Counted from the first letter of the stretch, positions 1 to 5,781 are shown. The stretch is DNA of 7,515 bases from an uncultured Eubacteriales bacterium (GCA_944333375.1 CALVKX010000095.1:1-7515); one strand, 5' to 3'. Notes: generated by a model from the letters alone, not told the origin. Numbers and translations are program-made.

Positions 1-884
1 CTCTCTTTGGGCGCCCAGGCGATGTGCGGCGTGATGAGGCAGTTTGGCTGGGCAAGCAACGGATTCTCCGGCAGGGGAGGCTCCACGGCCAGCACGTCCA
101 GCCCCGCGCCCGCGACCTTGCCGCCCGCAAGGGCGTCCGCGAGCGCCGCCTCGTCCACCAGCGGCCCGCGCGAGGTGTTGAGCAGGAACACCCCATCCTT
201 CATGCGCGCGAGCGTGTCGCGGTTCACGATGCCCTGCGTCTCGGGCGTGAGGGGGCAGTGCAGGCTGATGACGTCGCTCTTTTCCAGGACCTCCTCCAGC
301 GTGGTCAGGCGCGCGGGCGGACAGGCCTTCGCGTAGGCGTCAAAGGCCAGCACCTCCATGCCGAAGGCCGCGGCCAGCTTCGCCGTGGCCTGCCCGATGC
401 GCCCATAGCCGATGACGCCGAAGGTCTTGCCCGCCAGCTCGATGAGCGGCGCGTTCCAGTAGCAGAAATCCGGGCAGCGGCTCCAGTCGCCCGCCTTGAC
501 GGAACGGCTGTGGTCGGCCACGTGATGGCACAATTCCAGCAGCAGCGCCATGGCAAACTGCGCCACCGCCGTGGTGCCGTAGGTGGGGATGTTGCACACG
601 GGGATGCCCGCGCCCTTCGCGGCGGCGATGTCCACCACGTTGAAGCCCGTGGCCAGCACGCCGATGTAGCGAAGCTCCGGCAACAGCGCCCCGATGGTTT
701 CGGCGGAAAGCGGCGTCTTGTTCACAATCACCGCCTCCGCGCCTTTGGCGCGGCGCAGGATCTCGTCATTGCCCTGCGCAAAGGGGGTGCGGTCATACAC
801 CGTGAGGTCGCCCAGTGCCTCAAGGCCCTCCCAGCTCAGATCCCCCGGGTTTTCGGTATATCCGTCCAGCACGACGATTTTCAT
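1..884 (-). CDS. D-2-hydroxyacid dehydrogenase, glycerate dehydrogenase/hydroxypyruvate reductase-like (3' end cut off)
   Basis: NAD(P)-dependent cytosolic oxidoreductase interconverting a 2-keto acid and a D-2-hydroxy acid. The frame is open from ATG at 884 to the left edge, giving 294 codons. The family is usually about 310-330 residues, so only a short C-terminal tail is missing. The Rossmann motif G159-Y-G-R-I-G164 lies in VIGYGRIGQ. The catalytic triad is complete: Arg239 in SRGPLVD, Glu268 in AVEPPLP and His287 in TPHIAW. The stretch around FCYWNAPLIELAGKT resembles the glycerate dehydrogenase/hydroxypyruvate reductase branch, but substrate is not proven. The start has GGAGG six bases upstream and overlaps the aldolase stop as ATGA, which implies translational coupling. 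It is the third gene of the kinase-aldolase-dehydrogenase operon and may reduce the product of the aldolase step. Alternatives are phosphoglycerate or other 2-keto-acid reductase. The family call is firm; the substrate is inference. Confidence 0.93.
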   Translation of the reverse strand, partial: MKIVVLDGYTENPGDLSWEGLEALGDLTVYDRTPFAQGNDEILRRAKGAEAVIVNKTPLSAETIGALLPELRYIGVLATGFNVVDIAAAKGAGIPVCNIPTYGTTAVAQFAMALLLELCHHVADHSRSVKAGDWSRCPDFCYWNAPLIELAGKTFGVIGYGRIGQATAKLAAAFGMEVLAFDAYAKACPPARLTTLEEVLEKSDVISLHCPLTPETQGIVNRDTLARMKDGVFLLNTSRGPLVDEAALADALAGGKVAGAGLDVLAVEPPLPENPLLAQPNCLITPHIAWAPKE

Positions 885-1651
885 GCCCGTCCTCCTTCCA
901 GCTGCCCGCGCATCGCGGCCGCGCCCAGCGCCAGAAGGCCGTTGTCGCTGCCGCACATGTTGATCTGCATGCCGCGCGTCAGCCACGTAACCAGCGGCCC
1001 CGCGGAGCCGAAATGCACCCCGGACCACTTGCCGTTGGCCCGCGCCGCCGCGATCACGCGCTCGAAGGCGGCCACGATGTCGGGATGGTCAAACTGCCCC
1101 AGGATGCCGTAGTCCTGCGTCATGTCGTTGGGGCCGATGAAGCCCACGTCGATGCCCTCGACCGCCATGATCGCCTCGATGTTCTCCACGCCGCGGCGCG
1201 ACTCGATCTGGCACATCAGCAGCGTTTCGTCGTTGGCGCGCGGCATGTACGTCTCGCCGCTGACCTTGGCAAAATCCGTGTGCGGCCGCGACAGCGACAC
1301 CCCGCGATGCCCCAGGGGCGCGTACTTGGCGCAGTCCACCAGCATGCGCGCCTGCTCGGCGCTTTCGGTGTTGGGCAGAAGCAGGCCGCTTGCGCCCATC
1401 TCCATGAACTTGAGCGCGTGCTCGCGCCGCATCTCCGGGATGCGAACCAGCGCGGGAATCTCCGCCCCCCGCGCCACGGCGATGATGTTGGCCGCCTCGC
1501 GGGTGGTGAAGGAGCCGTGCTCGCAGTCGATGATGAAAAAGTCAAAGCCGCAGCTTTTGAGGATCTTGCCGATGTCGGGGCTGGCGAAGGTGGCCACCAT
1601 GGTGCCCAGCACCTGCTCGCCGTTTCTGAGCCGCTGTTTGAGAGAAACCAT
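881..1651 (-). CDS. HpcH/HpaI family class II aldolase
   Basis: A 256-residue, full-length metal-dependent pyruvate aldolase of the HpcH/HpaI (2,4-dihydroxyhept-2-ene-1,7-dioate, 2-keto-3-deoxy-L-rhamnonate, 2-dehydro-3-deoxyglucarate) family. It is expected to cleave a 2-keto-4-hydroxy acid in the cytosol to pyruvate plus an aldehyde. Active-site residues are present: Glu44-His45 in DCEHGSF, Arg70 in LVRIPE, metal ligands Glu150 in QIESRRG and Asp176 in IGPNDMT, and the APLGHRG substrate loop near residues 111-117. The ATG at 1651 is preceded by AGGAAGG about nine bases upstream. There are 34 bases between it and the kinase stop, and its own TGA overlaps the dehydrogenase ATG. Context of a sugar kinase and a hydroxyacid dehydrogenase points to catabolism of a sugar acid. 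Members of this family mostly take non-phosphorylated substrates, so the exact order relative to the kinase is unclear. Family firm, substrate unknown. Confidence 0.93.
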   Translation of the reverse strand: MVSLKQRLRNGEQVLGTMVATFASPDIGKILKSCGFDFFIIDCEHGSFTTREAANIIAVARGAEIPALVRIPEMRREHALKFMEMGASGLLLPNTESAEQARMLVDCAKYAPLGHRGVSLSRPHTDFAKVSGETYMPRANDETLLMCQIESRRGVENIEAIMAVEGIDVGFIGPNDMTQDYGILGQFDHPDIVAAFERVIAAARANGKWSGVHFGSAGPLVTWLTRGMQINMCGSDNGLLALGAAAMRGQLEGGRA

Positions 1652-1685
1652 GCCCTTATCCTTCCTTTCGCAAATTCCGCCGCCC

Positions 1686-2696
1686 TTACGCCACGCTGTC
1701 CAGCGGCATGCAGGTCACGCGGCAGGCGTCCGAGGCGGCCAGCGCCTCCACCTCCGCGCGGCTTGGGAGCGCCATGCCGATCGCGCCGCGCCGTGTGATG
1801 ACCAGCGTGCCCGCACTGTTGCAAAACGCCGCCAGATGCATCAGCGGCATCTCCTCCTGCAGGCCCACGCACAGCGCCGCCGCCAGCGTGTCGCCCGCGC
1901 CGGTGGGGTCCACGGCCTCCCGGTCGATCCCCTCCGCCACGGCCACCTGGCCGTCCATGCTCAGCACGGCGCCGTCCTTGTCGCGGGTTAGCGCCACCAC
2001 CCGCGGCCCCATGCGGTGCAGGGCGCGCAGCACGTTGCCCACGCTCGTTTCCCCGGTGAGGAACTGCCCCTCGCTGAGGGTGGGGGCCACGATGTCCGCG
2101 TTTCGCACCGCCCAGAGCATGCGCTCAAGCGCTTCCCCGCCGGAAAGCTCATGGCGGATGTTGGGGTCGAAGGACACCAGCACGCCCCTGTCGCGCGCGA
2201 TCCTCACCAGCTGCTCGCAGGCCCCGCGCATCTGGGGCGTGAGCTCCAGCAGCATGCCCGGAAAGTGCACCGCGTAGGCGCCGGCGATGTACGCTTCGTC
2301 CAGATCCTCGGCGGACAGCAGGCTGCCGACCGAGTTGCGGCGGTAATACTGGTAGTTCCGACCGCCCCCGGAAAGGTATTCCAGAAAGGCCAGGCCGATC
2401 TGCCCCTCGCCGGAGACGGCGACATGGCTGAGGTCCACGCCCTGCTCCCCCAGCGTGCGCATGACCATCCGGCTCAGGCTGTCCCGGCCCACCTTCCCGA
2501 TGAAGCCGCACCGCCCCCCCAGGAGCACCGCCGCGCACGCGAAAATGCCCGCCGAGCCGCTGGCCGTTTTGATGACGGCGCCGGCGTCCTCGATGCGCAT
2601 GCCCGTGCGTTCGGGCACCAGGTCCACAAGCAGCTCCCCGAGGGCCAGGATCGGTTTCCGTGTAAGAGGGCTGGCGTTGGATCCGTTCAATTCCAT
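1686..2696 (-). CDS. PfkB-family carbohydrate kinase
   Basis: A 336-residue ribokinase/PfkB-fold kinase that transfers the gamma-phosphate of ATP to a sugar, sugar acid or related alcohol. The C-terminal PfkB signature D263-P-T-G-A-G-D269 is intact, with Asp269 as the expected catalytic base and the GAG anion hole. The N-terminal strand PILALGELLVDLVP (residues 15-28) and G67-K-V-G-R-D72 also fit. The usual GG-x-x-x-N substrate loop reads S46-G-S-A-G-I51, so the conserved Asn is Ile. FDPNIR near residue 175 matches the fructokinase/2-keto-3-deoxygluconate kinase group. ATG at 2696 is chosen because no other Met precedes the first strand. Its ribosome binding site is weak (GTGGTG eight bases upstream), and about 14 residues precede the core. 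It is the first gene of the operon, behind a strong promoter about 80 bases upstream. Substrate not assignable; fructokinase or KDG kinase are possible relatives. Confidence 0.92.
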   Translation of the reverse strand: MELNGSNASPLTRKPILALGELLVDLVPERTGMRIEDAGAVIKTASGSAGIFACAAVLLGGRCGFIGKVGRDSLSRMVMRTLGEQGVDLSHVAVSGEGQIGLAFLEYLSGGGRNYQYYRRNSVGSLLSAEDLDEAYIAGAYAVHFPGMLLELTPQMRGACEQLVRIARDRGVLVSFDPNIRHELSGGEALERMLWAVRNADIVAPTLSEGQFLTGETSVGNVLRALHRMGPRVVALTRDKDGAVLSMDGQVAVAEGIDREAVDPTGAGDTLAAALCVGLQEEMPLMHLAAFCNSAGTLVITRRGAIGMALPSRAEVEALAASDACRVTCMPLDSVA

Positions 2697-2778
2697 TTTG
2701 ATCGCACCACTTTCTCTTTGTCACGACACAAGAATATTAGTAATAAATATGAAAATATAAATAATATCCAGCGTCCTT
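2697..2778 (-). other. AT-rich 5' leader of the kinase operon
   Basis: If transcription starts about seven bases after the -10 box, the leader is about 75 nt, unlike the GC-rich genes on either side. It carries AATATTAGTAATAA (2733-2746), containing the odd palindrome TATTA-G-TAATA (2735-2745). A near copy (12 of 14 bases) lies at 2889-2902 over the -10 box of the regulator gene. No stable hairpin, riboswitch or leader peptide is apparent. The start site is inferred, not observed. Confidence 0.4.
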
Positions 2779-2807
2779 AGTATATCGGACAAACGCTTGA
2801 ATGTCAA
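2779..2807 (-). promoter_or_regulatory. Promoter of the kinase-aldolase-dehydrogenase operon
   Basis: On the minus strand there is a perfect -35 TTGACA (2807-2802), a 17-base spacer, and -10 TATACT (2784-2779, five of six consensus bases). This is a near-ideal housekeeping sigma promoter facing the kinase gene. The spacer holds the CG-centred operator-like sequence, which fits repression by a bound LacI-family protein. Confidence 0.82.
2788..2805. promoter_or_regulatory. Candidate LacI-family operator in the kinase promoter
   Basis: The sequence GACAAACGCTTGAATGTC has a CAAACGCTTG core (2790-2799) centred on CpG, palindromic at 8 of 10 positions. A CG-centred palindrome is typical of LacI-family operators. 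It fills much of the -35/-10 spacer of the kinase promoter, where a bound repressor would block RNA polymerase. A related copy lies at 2866-2883. Binding is inferred from position and symmetry only. Confidence 0.5.
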
Positions 2808-2819
2808 GAAAAATCGCAT

Positions 2820-2843
2820 AAAAACGGCGCGGGAAAAACGGCG
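2820..2843. repeat. Tandem AAAAACGGCG direct repeat between the divergent promoters
   Basis: AAAAACGGCG occurs exactly twice, at 2820-2829 and 2834-2843, with starts 14 bases apart. A shortened copy, AAAAACGG, lies at 2902-2909 in the regulator leader. The pair sits upstream of both -35 boxes, where an activator could bind, but this is conjecture; it may be chance in a short A- and GC-rich stretch. Confidence 0.35.
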
Positions 2844-2863
2844 GATCGAACGGGCCGAATCCG

Positions 2864-2891
2864 TTGACAAGCGATTAATTTTCGTTATAAT
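2864..2891 (+). promoter_or_regulatory. Promoter of the LacI-family regulator gene
   Basis: Perfect -35 TTGACA (2864-2869), 16-base spacer and perfect -10 TATAAT (2886-2891). Transcription would start near 2898, giving a leader of about 30 bases before the ATG at 2927. Together with the minus-strand promoter at 2779-2807 it makes a classic divergent regulator/target arrangement. Confidence 0.85.
2866..2883. promoter_or_regulatory. Second operator-like site overlapping the regulator promoter
   Basis: GACAAGCGATTAATTTTC matches the site at 2788-2805 at 13 of 18 positions, including the CG centre and the flanking AA/TT. It overlaps the end of the -35 box and most of the spacer, so the regulator could repress its own gene. 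Its own palindromic symmetry is weaker than that of the first site. Part of the GACA match comes from the -35 box itself. Confidence 0.35.
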
Positions 2892-2926
2892 ATTAGTGAT
2901 GAAAAACGGAAAGGAAAAGGTGCATC

Positions 2927-4006
2927 ATGAAAAAGGCGACCTCACAGGATGTTGCGGCTGCGGCCGGCGTATCCCAGGCCACCGTATCGCTGATCCTCAA
3001 CAATAGCAATAAGATCACCTTCAGCAGCGAAACCCGCGAGCGCGTGCTGGAGGCCGCCCGGCAGCTCAATTACCAGCTTCCCATGCGCAAAAAAGCCAGC
3101 GCGCAGGCGGGCCTGCGCATGCTGCTGGTGCTCACCCCCACGCTGACCAACCAGTATTATTCCGAAATCATTCAGACCATTGAGGAATATGCCGACAGCC
3201 TGGACTACCGTGTGATCGTGTGCAACACCTTCCGAAAGCCCGAGCTTGAGAAATTCTATCTCAATACCTTTGTCGGCGCGCGTGTGGACGGCCTCATCTA
3301 TACCTTCCTGCCCAGCTTTCCAAGGCAGGTGGAGAAGATCGCCGACACGCTTCCCACGGTCATCATCGGGGAAAAGCAGGACGAGCTGAGCGTATGCTCC
3401 ATCGAGCTTCGAAACGTCACGGCGGGCGCGCTGCTGGCCGAGCATCTCTATCAGCTCGGACATCGCCGGATGGTCTTTATCTCCACCCCCTTCAACCAGC
3501 TCTCCCTGGCGCGCAGCCAGCGCCTGGAGGGCATCCGCCGCCAACTGGAGTCCCACGGCGTGCGGGACGGGCTGGAGGTTCTCTCCGCCGAGCGCAGCGC
3601 CGAGGCCGACACCCTTTCCGAAGGCCTGCCCTACGAGTACAACGTCGGCCGCGCGCTGACCGCCGAGCTCATTCGCCGCCGCAGCAAGGCCACGGCCCTC
3701 ATCGGCGTCAACGACATGACGGCCCTGGGCATCCTCGCCCAGCTGAACGCGCAGGGCATCCGCGTCCCGGGCGAGGTCTCCGTCTGCGGCTTTGACAACG
3801 TCTTTTCCTCGGCCATCACCACTCCCAGCCTCACCACCATCGACCATCACCTGCGCACCCGCTGCCAGGCGGCCGTGGACATGGTGACCTCCCGCCCGGC
3901 CCCGTCCGCGCTTCCCGTTCCATTTGTCAACAAAATCGAATATACCCCGCAGCTTGTCGTGCGGGGCTCGACGGGCAAGGCGCGAACGGAGACGGCGGAG
4001 GCCTGA
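2927..4006 (+). CDS. LacI-family transcriptional regulator
   Basis: A 359-residue cytosolic DNA-binding regulator, normal length for the family. Residues 5-24 form the LacI helix-turn-helix (SQDVAAAAGVSQATVSLIL), with S16-Q-A-T-V-S21 as recognition helix start. The VLEAARQLNY helix follows. From about residue 63 there is a periplasmic-binding-protein-like effector domain, ending in the usual TIDHHL...PQLVVRGST pattern. The ATG at 2927 is supported by AAAAGG six to eight bases upstream and by the motif beginning directly after it. An ATG at 2899 is out of frame. The hinge (residues 52-62, PMRKKASAQAG) lacks the common A-R-x-L with its minor-groove Leu. Divergent placement and two shared operator-like sites suggest it represses the kinase operon and itself until a sugar acid or intermediate binds. 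The inducer is unknown. Confidence 0.95.
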   Translation: MKKATSQDVAAAAGVSQATVSLILNNSNKITFSSETRERVLEAARQLNYQLPMRKKASAQAGLRMLLVLTPTLTNQYYSEIIQTIEEYADSLDYRVIVCNTFRKPELEKFYLNTFVGARVDGLIYTFLPSFPRQVEKIADTLPTVIIGEKQDELSVCSIELRNVTAGALLAEHLYQLGHRRMVFISTPFNQLSLARSQRLEGIRRQLESHGVRDGLEVLSAERSAEADTLSEGLPYEYNVGRALTAELIRRRSKATALIGVNDMTALGILAQLNAQGIRVPGEVSVCGFDNVFSSAITTPSLTTIDHHLRTRCQAAVDMVTSRPAPSALPVPFVNKIEYTPQLVVRGSTGKARTETAEA

Positions 4007-4073
4007 AACTGTCAGAAACGGGCTGCCGGGAAGACAACGGAAATGCGCAGCGCCGCGCTCCGAAGCATCGGGG

Positions 4074-5426
4074 CTACTGCCCCCGGGAGGCGCTGTTTTC
4101 TCCCGGGCGGACGGACCAGTAGACCACGCTGGGCTGCATCTCAAGGCCATAGGCGCAGGCGAGCTCGTCCACGGTTACAAACATGAAGCCGCGCGCCAGC
4201 AGGTATTCGCCCCACAGGGGAACGGATTCATGGAGATATTTGCCCGTATCATGGCAGAGGATGATGTCGCCCTCGGTGACCTTGTCGCGGAAGGTGTAGA
4301 AGATGCGCTCGGCGCTTTTGCCGGTGTAGTCGTAGGTGTCCACGCTCCATTGGATGATGGGCATGGGCACCCCGGCCTTGACCCAGGTGGGATAGGTGCC
4401 GCCGGGGGCGCGGAAAAGGGAGGCTTCCTCGCCCACCAACGGAAGCGTCCATTCGGCGCTTAGGGCGATCTCCTTGAGCCGGCTCGCGTCCGATTTGAAG
4501 GAGCCGCCGCCCCAATGGTGGAAGGTGTGGGTGCCGAAGATGTGGTTCTGGTCGTACTGCTTTTGCAGGACGTAGCCGTAGCGCTCCAGCTGCTTGCCCA
4601 CGGTGAAATAGGTACCGCGCGCGCCGATCTTGCGAAGCGCGTCCAGCGTGTAGCTGGAGGGATAGTCCTTGGGCCCGTCGTCAAAGGTCACGGCCACCAT
4701 CTTCCAGCGGCTGTTGTCGGTGGCGGCCAGGCCCGTCTCTGTCATCAGATCGCGCAGGTCGGGGTAGAAAAAGCGCGCGTGCGTCAGCGTCACCTTGCCG
4801 GGCACGATGTCCCCGGCGGCGTAGTGCAGCGTCAGCTCCATGCCGCTGAGGGTGAAGTCGGCGCCGGCGATGGCCTCCGGCGTACATAGACGACGGATCG
4901 CCTCGCTGCTTCGCTCCTCGTTTGGGAAGATGGCCTCCAGATGCTCCCGCACGCCCCCGGCCAGCGCCTCCCACGCCTCGTCCGTAAACAGGTCGGCGAG
5001 CGTTATCCGCCGGCCCGTCTCCAGATCCCACGTGCGGGTGGTGAAGGCGGTGGAGAGCTGCTGCTCCTCGTAGCTCACGCGCGCGATGGTGAGCGTGCTC
5101 AGGTATTTTTCGCCCGTGCGGTAGTAGACGGTGCTGATGTTGAGCACGCTCCCGCGCTCGCCCCGCTTGCGCGGGTCGCTCTGAAGGGTGGGGCTGAGCT
5201 CGCGGTCATAGGCGTCCACGATGCTTCGCAGCTCGGCGTTCACGTCCGGGTTGGCGGTGGTGACGTATTCCTTGTAGACGTAGGCGCTCCCCTCGTCGAT
5301 CTCGCGCTCGTTTTCCACGACCGTGACGGCGAAGATCTCCGGCATCGCGTCATATTTGACGGATTCCGCGGCCGCGCTGCCCCAAAGGCACAGCATCGTC
5401 AGAACGGCGGCCAAGATACGTTTCAT
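4074..5426 (-). CDS. Secreted polysaccharide deacetylase with N-terminal DUF3298/RsiV-like domain (PdaC-like)
   Basis: Predicted exported NodB-type (carbohydrate esterase 4) deacetylase acting on N-acetyl groups of peptidoglycan or other surface glycans. Numbering is from the ATG at 5432; subtract two for the ATG at 5426. Residues 3-22 form a signal peptide (K-R, hydrophobic core, AAA before ESV). No Cys lipobox is evident. Residues about 30-230 resemble the DUF4163/DUF3298 region of PdaC and RsiV. The NodB domain has TFDDGP with Asp251 and Asp252, the His302...His306 metal pair, R341-A-P-G-G-T-Y-P, Asp365 in QWSVDTYDY, and L-C-H394-D395. All catalytic motifs are intact. I prefer the ATG at 5426 because GAGGGG lies about eight bases upstream; from 5432 the spacing would be two bases. 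It is monocistronic and convergent with the regulator gene. Likely cell-wall modification and lysozyme resistance by analogy with PdaC; substrate unproven. Confidence 0.92.
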   Translation of the reverse strand: MKRILAAVLTMLCLWGSAAAESVKYDAMPEIFAVTVVENEREIDEGSAYVYKEYVTTANPDVNAELRSIVDAYDRELSPTLQSDPRKRGERGSVLNISTVYYRTGEKYLSTLTIARVSYEEQQLSTAFTTRTWDLETGRRITLADLFTDEAWEALAGGVREHLEAIFPNEERSSEAIRRLCTPEAIAGADFTLSGMELTLHYAAGDIVPGKVTLTHARFFYPDLRDLMTETGLAATDNSRWKMVAVTFDDGPKDYPSSYTLDALRKIGARGTYFTVGKQLERYGYVLQKQYDQNHIFGTHTFHHWGGGSFKSDASRLKEIALSAEWTLPLVGEEASLFRAPGGTYPTWVKAGVPMPIIQWSVDTYDYTGKSAERIFYTFRDKVTEGDIILCHDTGKYLHESVPLWGEYLLARGFMFVTVDELACAYGLEMQPSVVYWSVRPGENSASRGQ

Positions 5427-5473
5427 GCTCATTTCCCCTCTCCGGGCGGCACGGGACGCGCCGCCGATCTATC

Positions 5474-5491
5474 CTGTATTTTACAATACTG
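5474..5491. promoter_or_regulatory. Imperfect palindrome over the deacetylase -10 box
   Basis: CTGTATTTTACAATACTG has arms CTGTATT and AATACTG that match at six of seven positions around a four-base centre. It covers the -10 hexamer of the deacetylase promoter, a position where a repressor could act. I do not recognise the site; it has some resemblance to TACA/TGTA-type boxes but not enough to name a family. Confidence 0.35.
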
Positions 5492-5507
5492 CCTCAAAGG
5501 GCGTCAA
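5478..5507 (-). promoter_or_regulatory. Promoter of the polysaccharide deacetylase gene
   Basis: On the minus strand, -35 TTGACG (5507-5502, five of six), 18-base spacer, -10 TAAAAT (5483-5478, five of six). Transcription would start near 5471, giving a leader of about 45 bases to the ATG at 5426. Confidence 0.6.
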
Positions 5508-5639
5508 GGGCCTGCGCCCGGCCGGAACTGTGCCGGACCAAACTGACCGCTTATCTGATATTTCGTTAACAGATCGGCGGTATATTGATATTCTGAAAAT
5601 CCGTCCGATTCGGATTGAAAGGGTGGGACATGCTTTTTT

Positions 5640-5694
5640 TATTGATTCATATGGGGTATTTTCCTATTGATAAAAAAATAACAAAGTTATTGAT
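5640..5694 (+). repeat. Three spaced TATTGAT direct repeats upstream of nuoE
   Basis: TATTGAT occurs at 5640-5646, 5665-5671 and 5688-5694, with starts 25 and 23 bases apart, a little over two helical turns. A fourth copy is at 5583-5589. The last copy overlaps the nuoE -35 box. Spaced direct repeats just upstream of a promoter can be binding sites of a response regulator or other dimer, but in such AT-rich DNA chance recurrence is also plausible. Confidence 0.4.
5677..5691. promoter_or_regulatory. Perfect inverted repeat at the nuoE -35 box (candidate operator)
   Basis: AATAAC-AAA-GTTATT is a perfect 6-bp inverted repeat with a 3-base centre, touching the -35 hexamer at 5690. A redox regulator such as Rex would make sense for an NADH-linked enzyme, but the sequence does not match the TTGTTAA-n4-TTAACAA Rex consensus. 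A weak A/U hairpin followed by T's is the other reading; there is no upstream plus-strand gene for it to terminate. Confidence 0.4.
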
Positions 5695-5718
5695 TTTTTA
5701 AAATAAAAGCATTATGAT
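5690..5718 (+). promoter_or_regulatory. Promoter of the nuoE-nuoF operon
   Basis: -35 TTGATT (5690-5695, four of six), exact 17-base spacer, -10 TATGAT (5713-5718, five of six). Transcription would start near 5725, leaving a leader of about 57 bases that contains the strong Shine-Dalgarno. Confidence 0.6.
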
Positions 5719-5767
5719 AGTAACCAAAGATTGCGAGAACCCCACGACCCTGAAAAACAACATAAGC

Positions 5768-5773
5768 AGGAGG
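5768..5773 (+). promoter_or_regulatory. Shine-Dalgarno that fixes a TTG start for nuoE
   Basis: A full AGGAGG ends eight bases before TTG at 5782-5784. The only in-frame ATG upstream (5731) has no ribosome binding site and would add 17 residues (MREPHDPEKQ...) unlike the family and lying across the Shine-Dalgarno itself. TTG is therefore the better start. Confidence 0.85.
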
Positions 5774-5781
5774 TACCTACT

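Larger units (their letters stand above)
5433..5781. other. 349-base divergent regulatory gap between deacetylase and nuoE
   Basis: No gene is apparent. The left part (to about 5550) is GC-rich and holds the deacetylase promoter. The right part is strongly AT-rich and holds the nuoE promoter, an inverted repeat and four TATTGAT copies. A short inverted repeat ATCTG/CAGAT (5553-5557 and 5570-5574) flanks a GTTAAC. CCGGC/GCCGG arms near 5519-5537 could form a small hairpin, but no T-run follows, so I do not call a terminator. A short reading frame from ATG at 5731 is only the upstream extension of nuoE. Confidence 0.6.

Noticed and set aside
24..1112. Long plus-strand open frame of 362 codons opposite the dehydrogenase and aldolase
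   Set aside because: Its translation is rich in Arg, Ala, His and Gly with no domain pattern, and it lies opposite two genes with complete catalytic motifs. Long antisense frames are expected in GC-rich coding DNA.
2797..3006. 69-codon plus-strand frame overlapping the regulator promoter and start
   Set aside because: It begins upstream of the -35 box of the regulator promoter, lacks a Shine-Dalgarno and ends inside the LacI gene in another frame.
4007..4083. Hairpins between the convergent regulator and deacetylase genes (GGGGC-TACT-GCCCC at 4070-4083, CCGA-AGCA-TCGG at 4060-4071)
   Set aside because: The stems are short, mutually overlapping, include the deacetylase stop codon and have no T-run on either side, so an intrinsic terminator is not supported.
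2942..4150. 402-codon minus-strand open frame opposite the LacI gene
   Set aside because: Low-complexity composition and no recognisable motif; the plus-strand frame is a clear full-length LacI regulator. A shadow frame.
5677..5691. Rex operator
   Set aside because: The arms and spacing (6-3-6) do not match the Rex consensus of two TTGTTAA-like arms around four bases.
5677..5699. Intrinsic terminator made of the AATAAC/GTTATT hairpin and following T's
   Set aside because: The stem is almost all A-T and too weak, and no plus-strand transcript upstream needs ending. Its place at a -35 box fits an operator better.
5731..5781. In-frame ATG extension of nuoE
   Set aside because: No ribosome binding site precedes it, and the perfect AGGAGG with eight-base spacing points to TTG at 5782.
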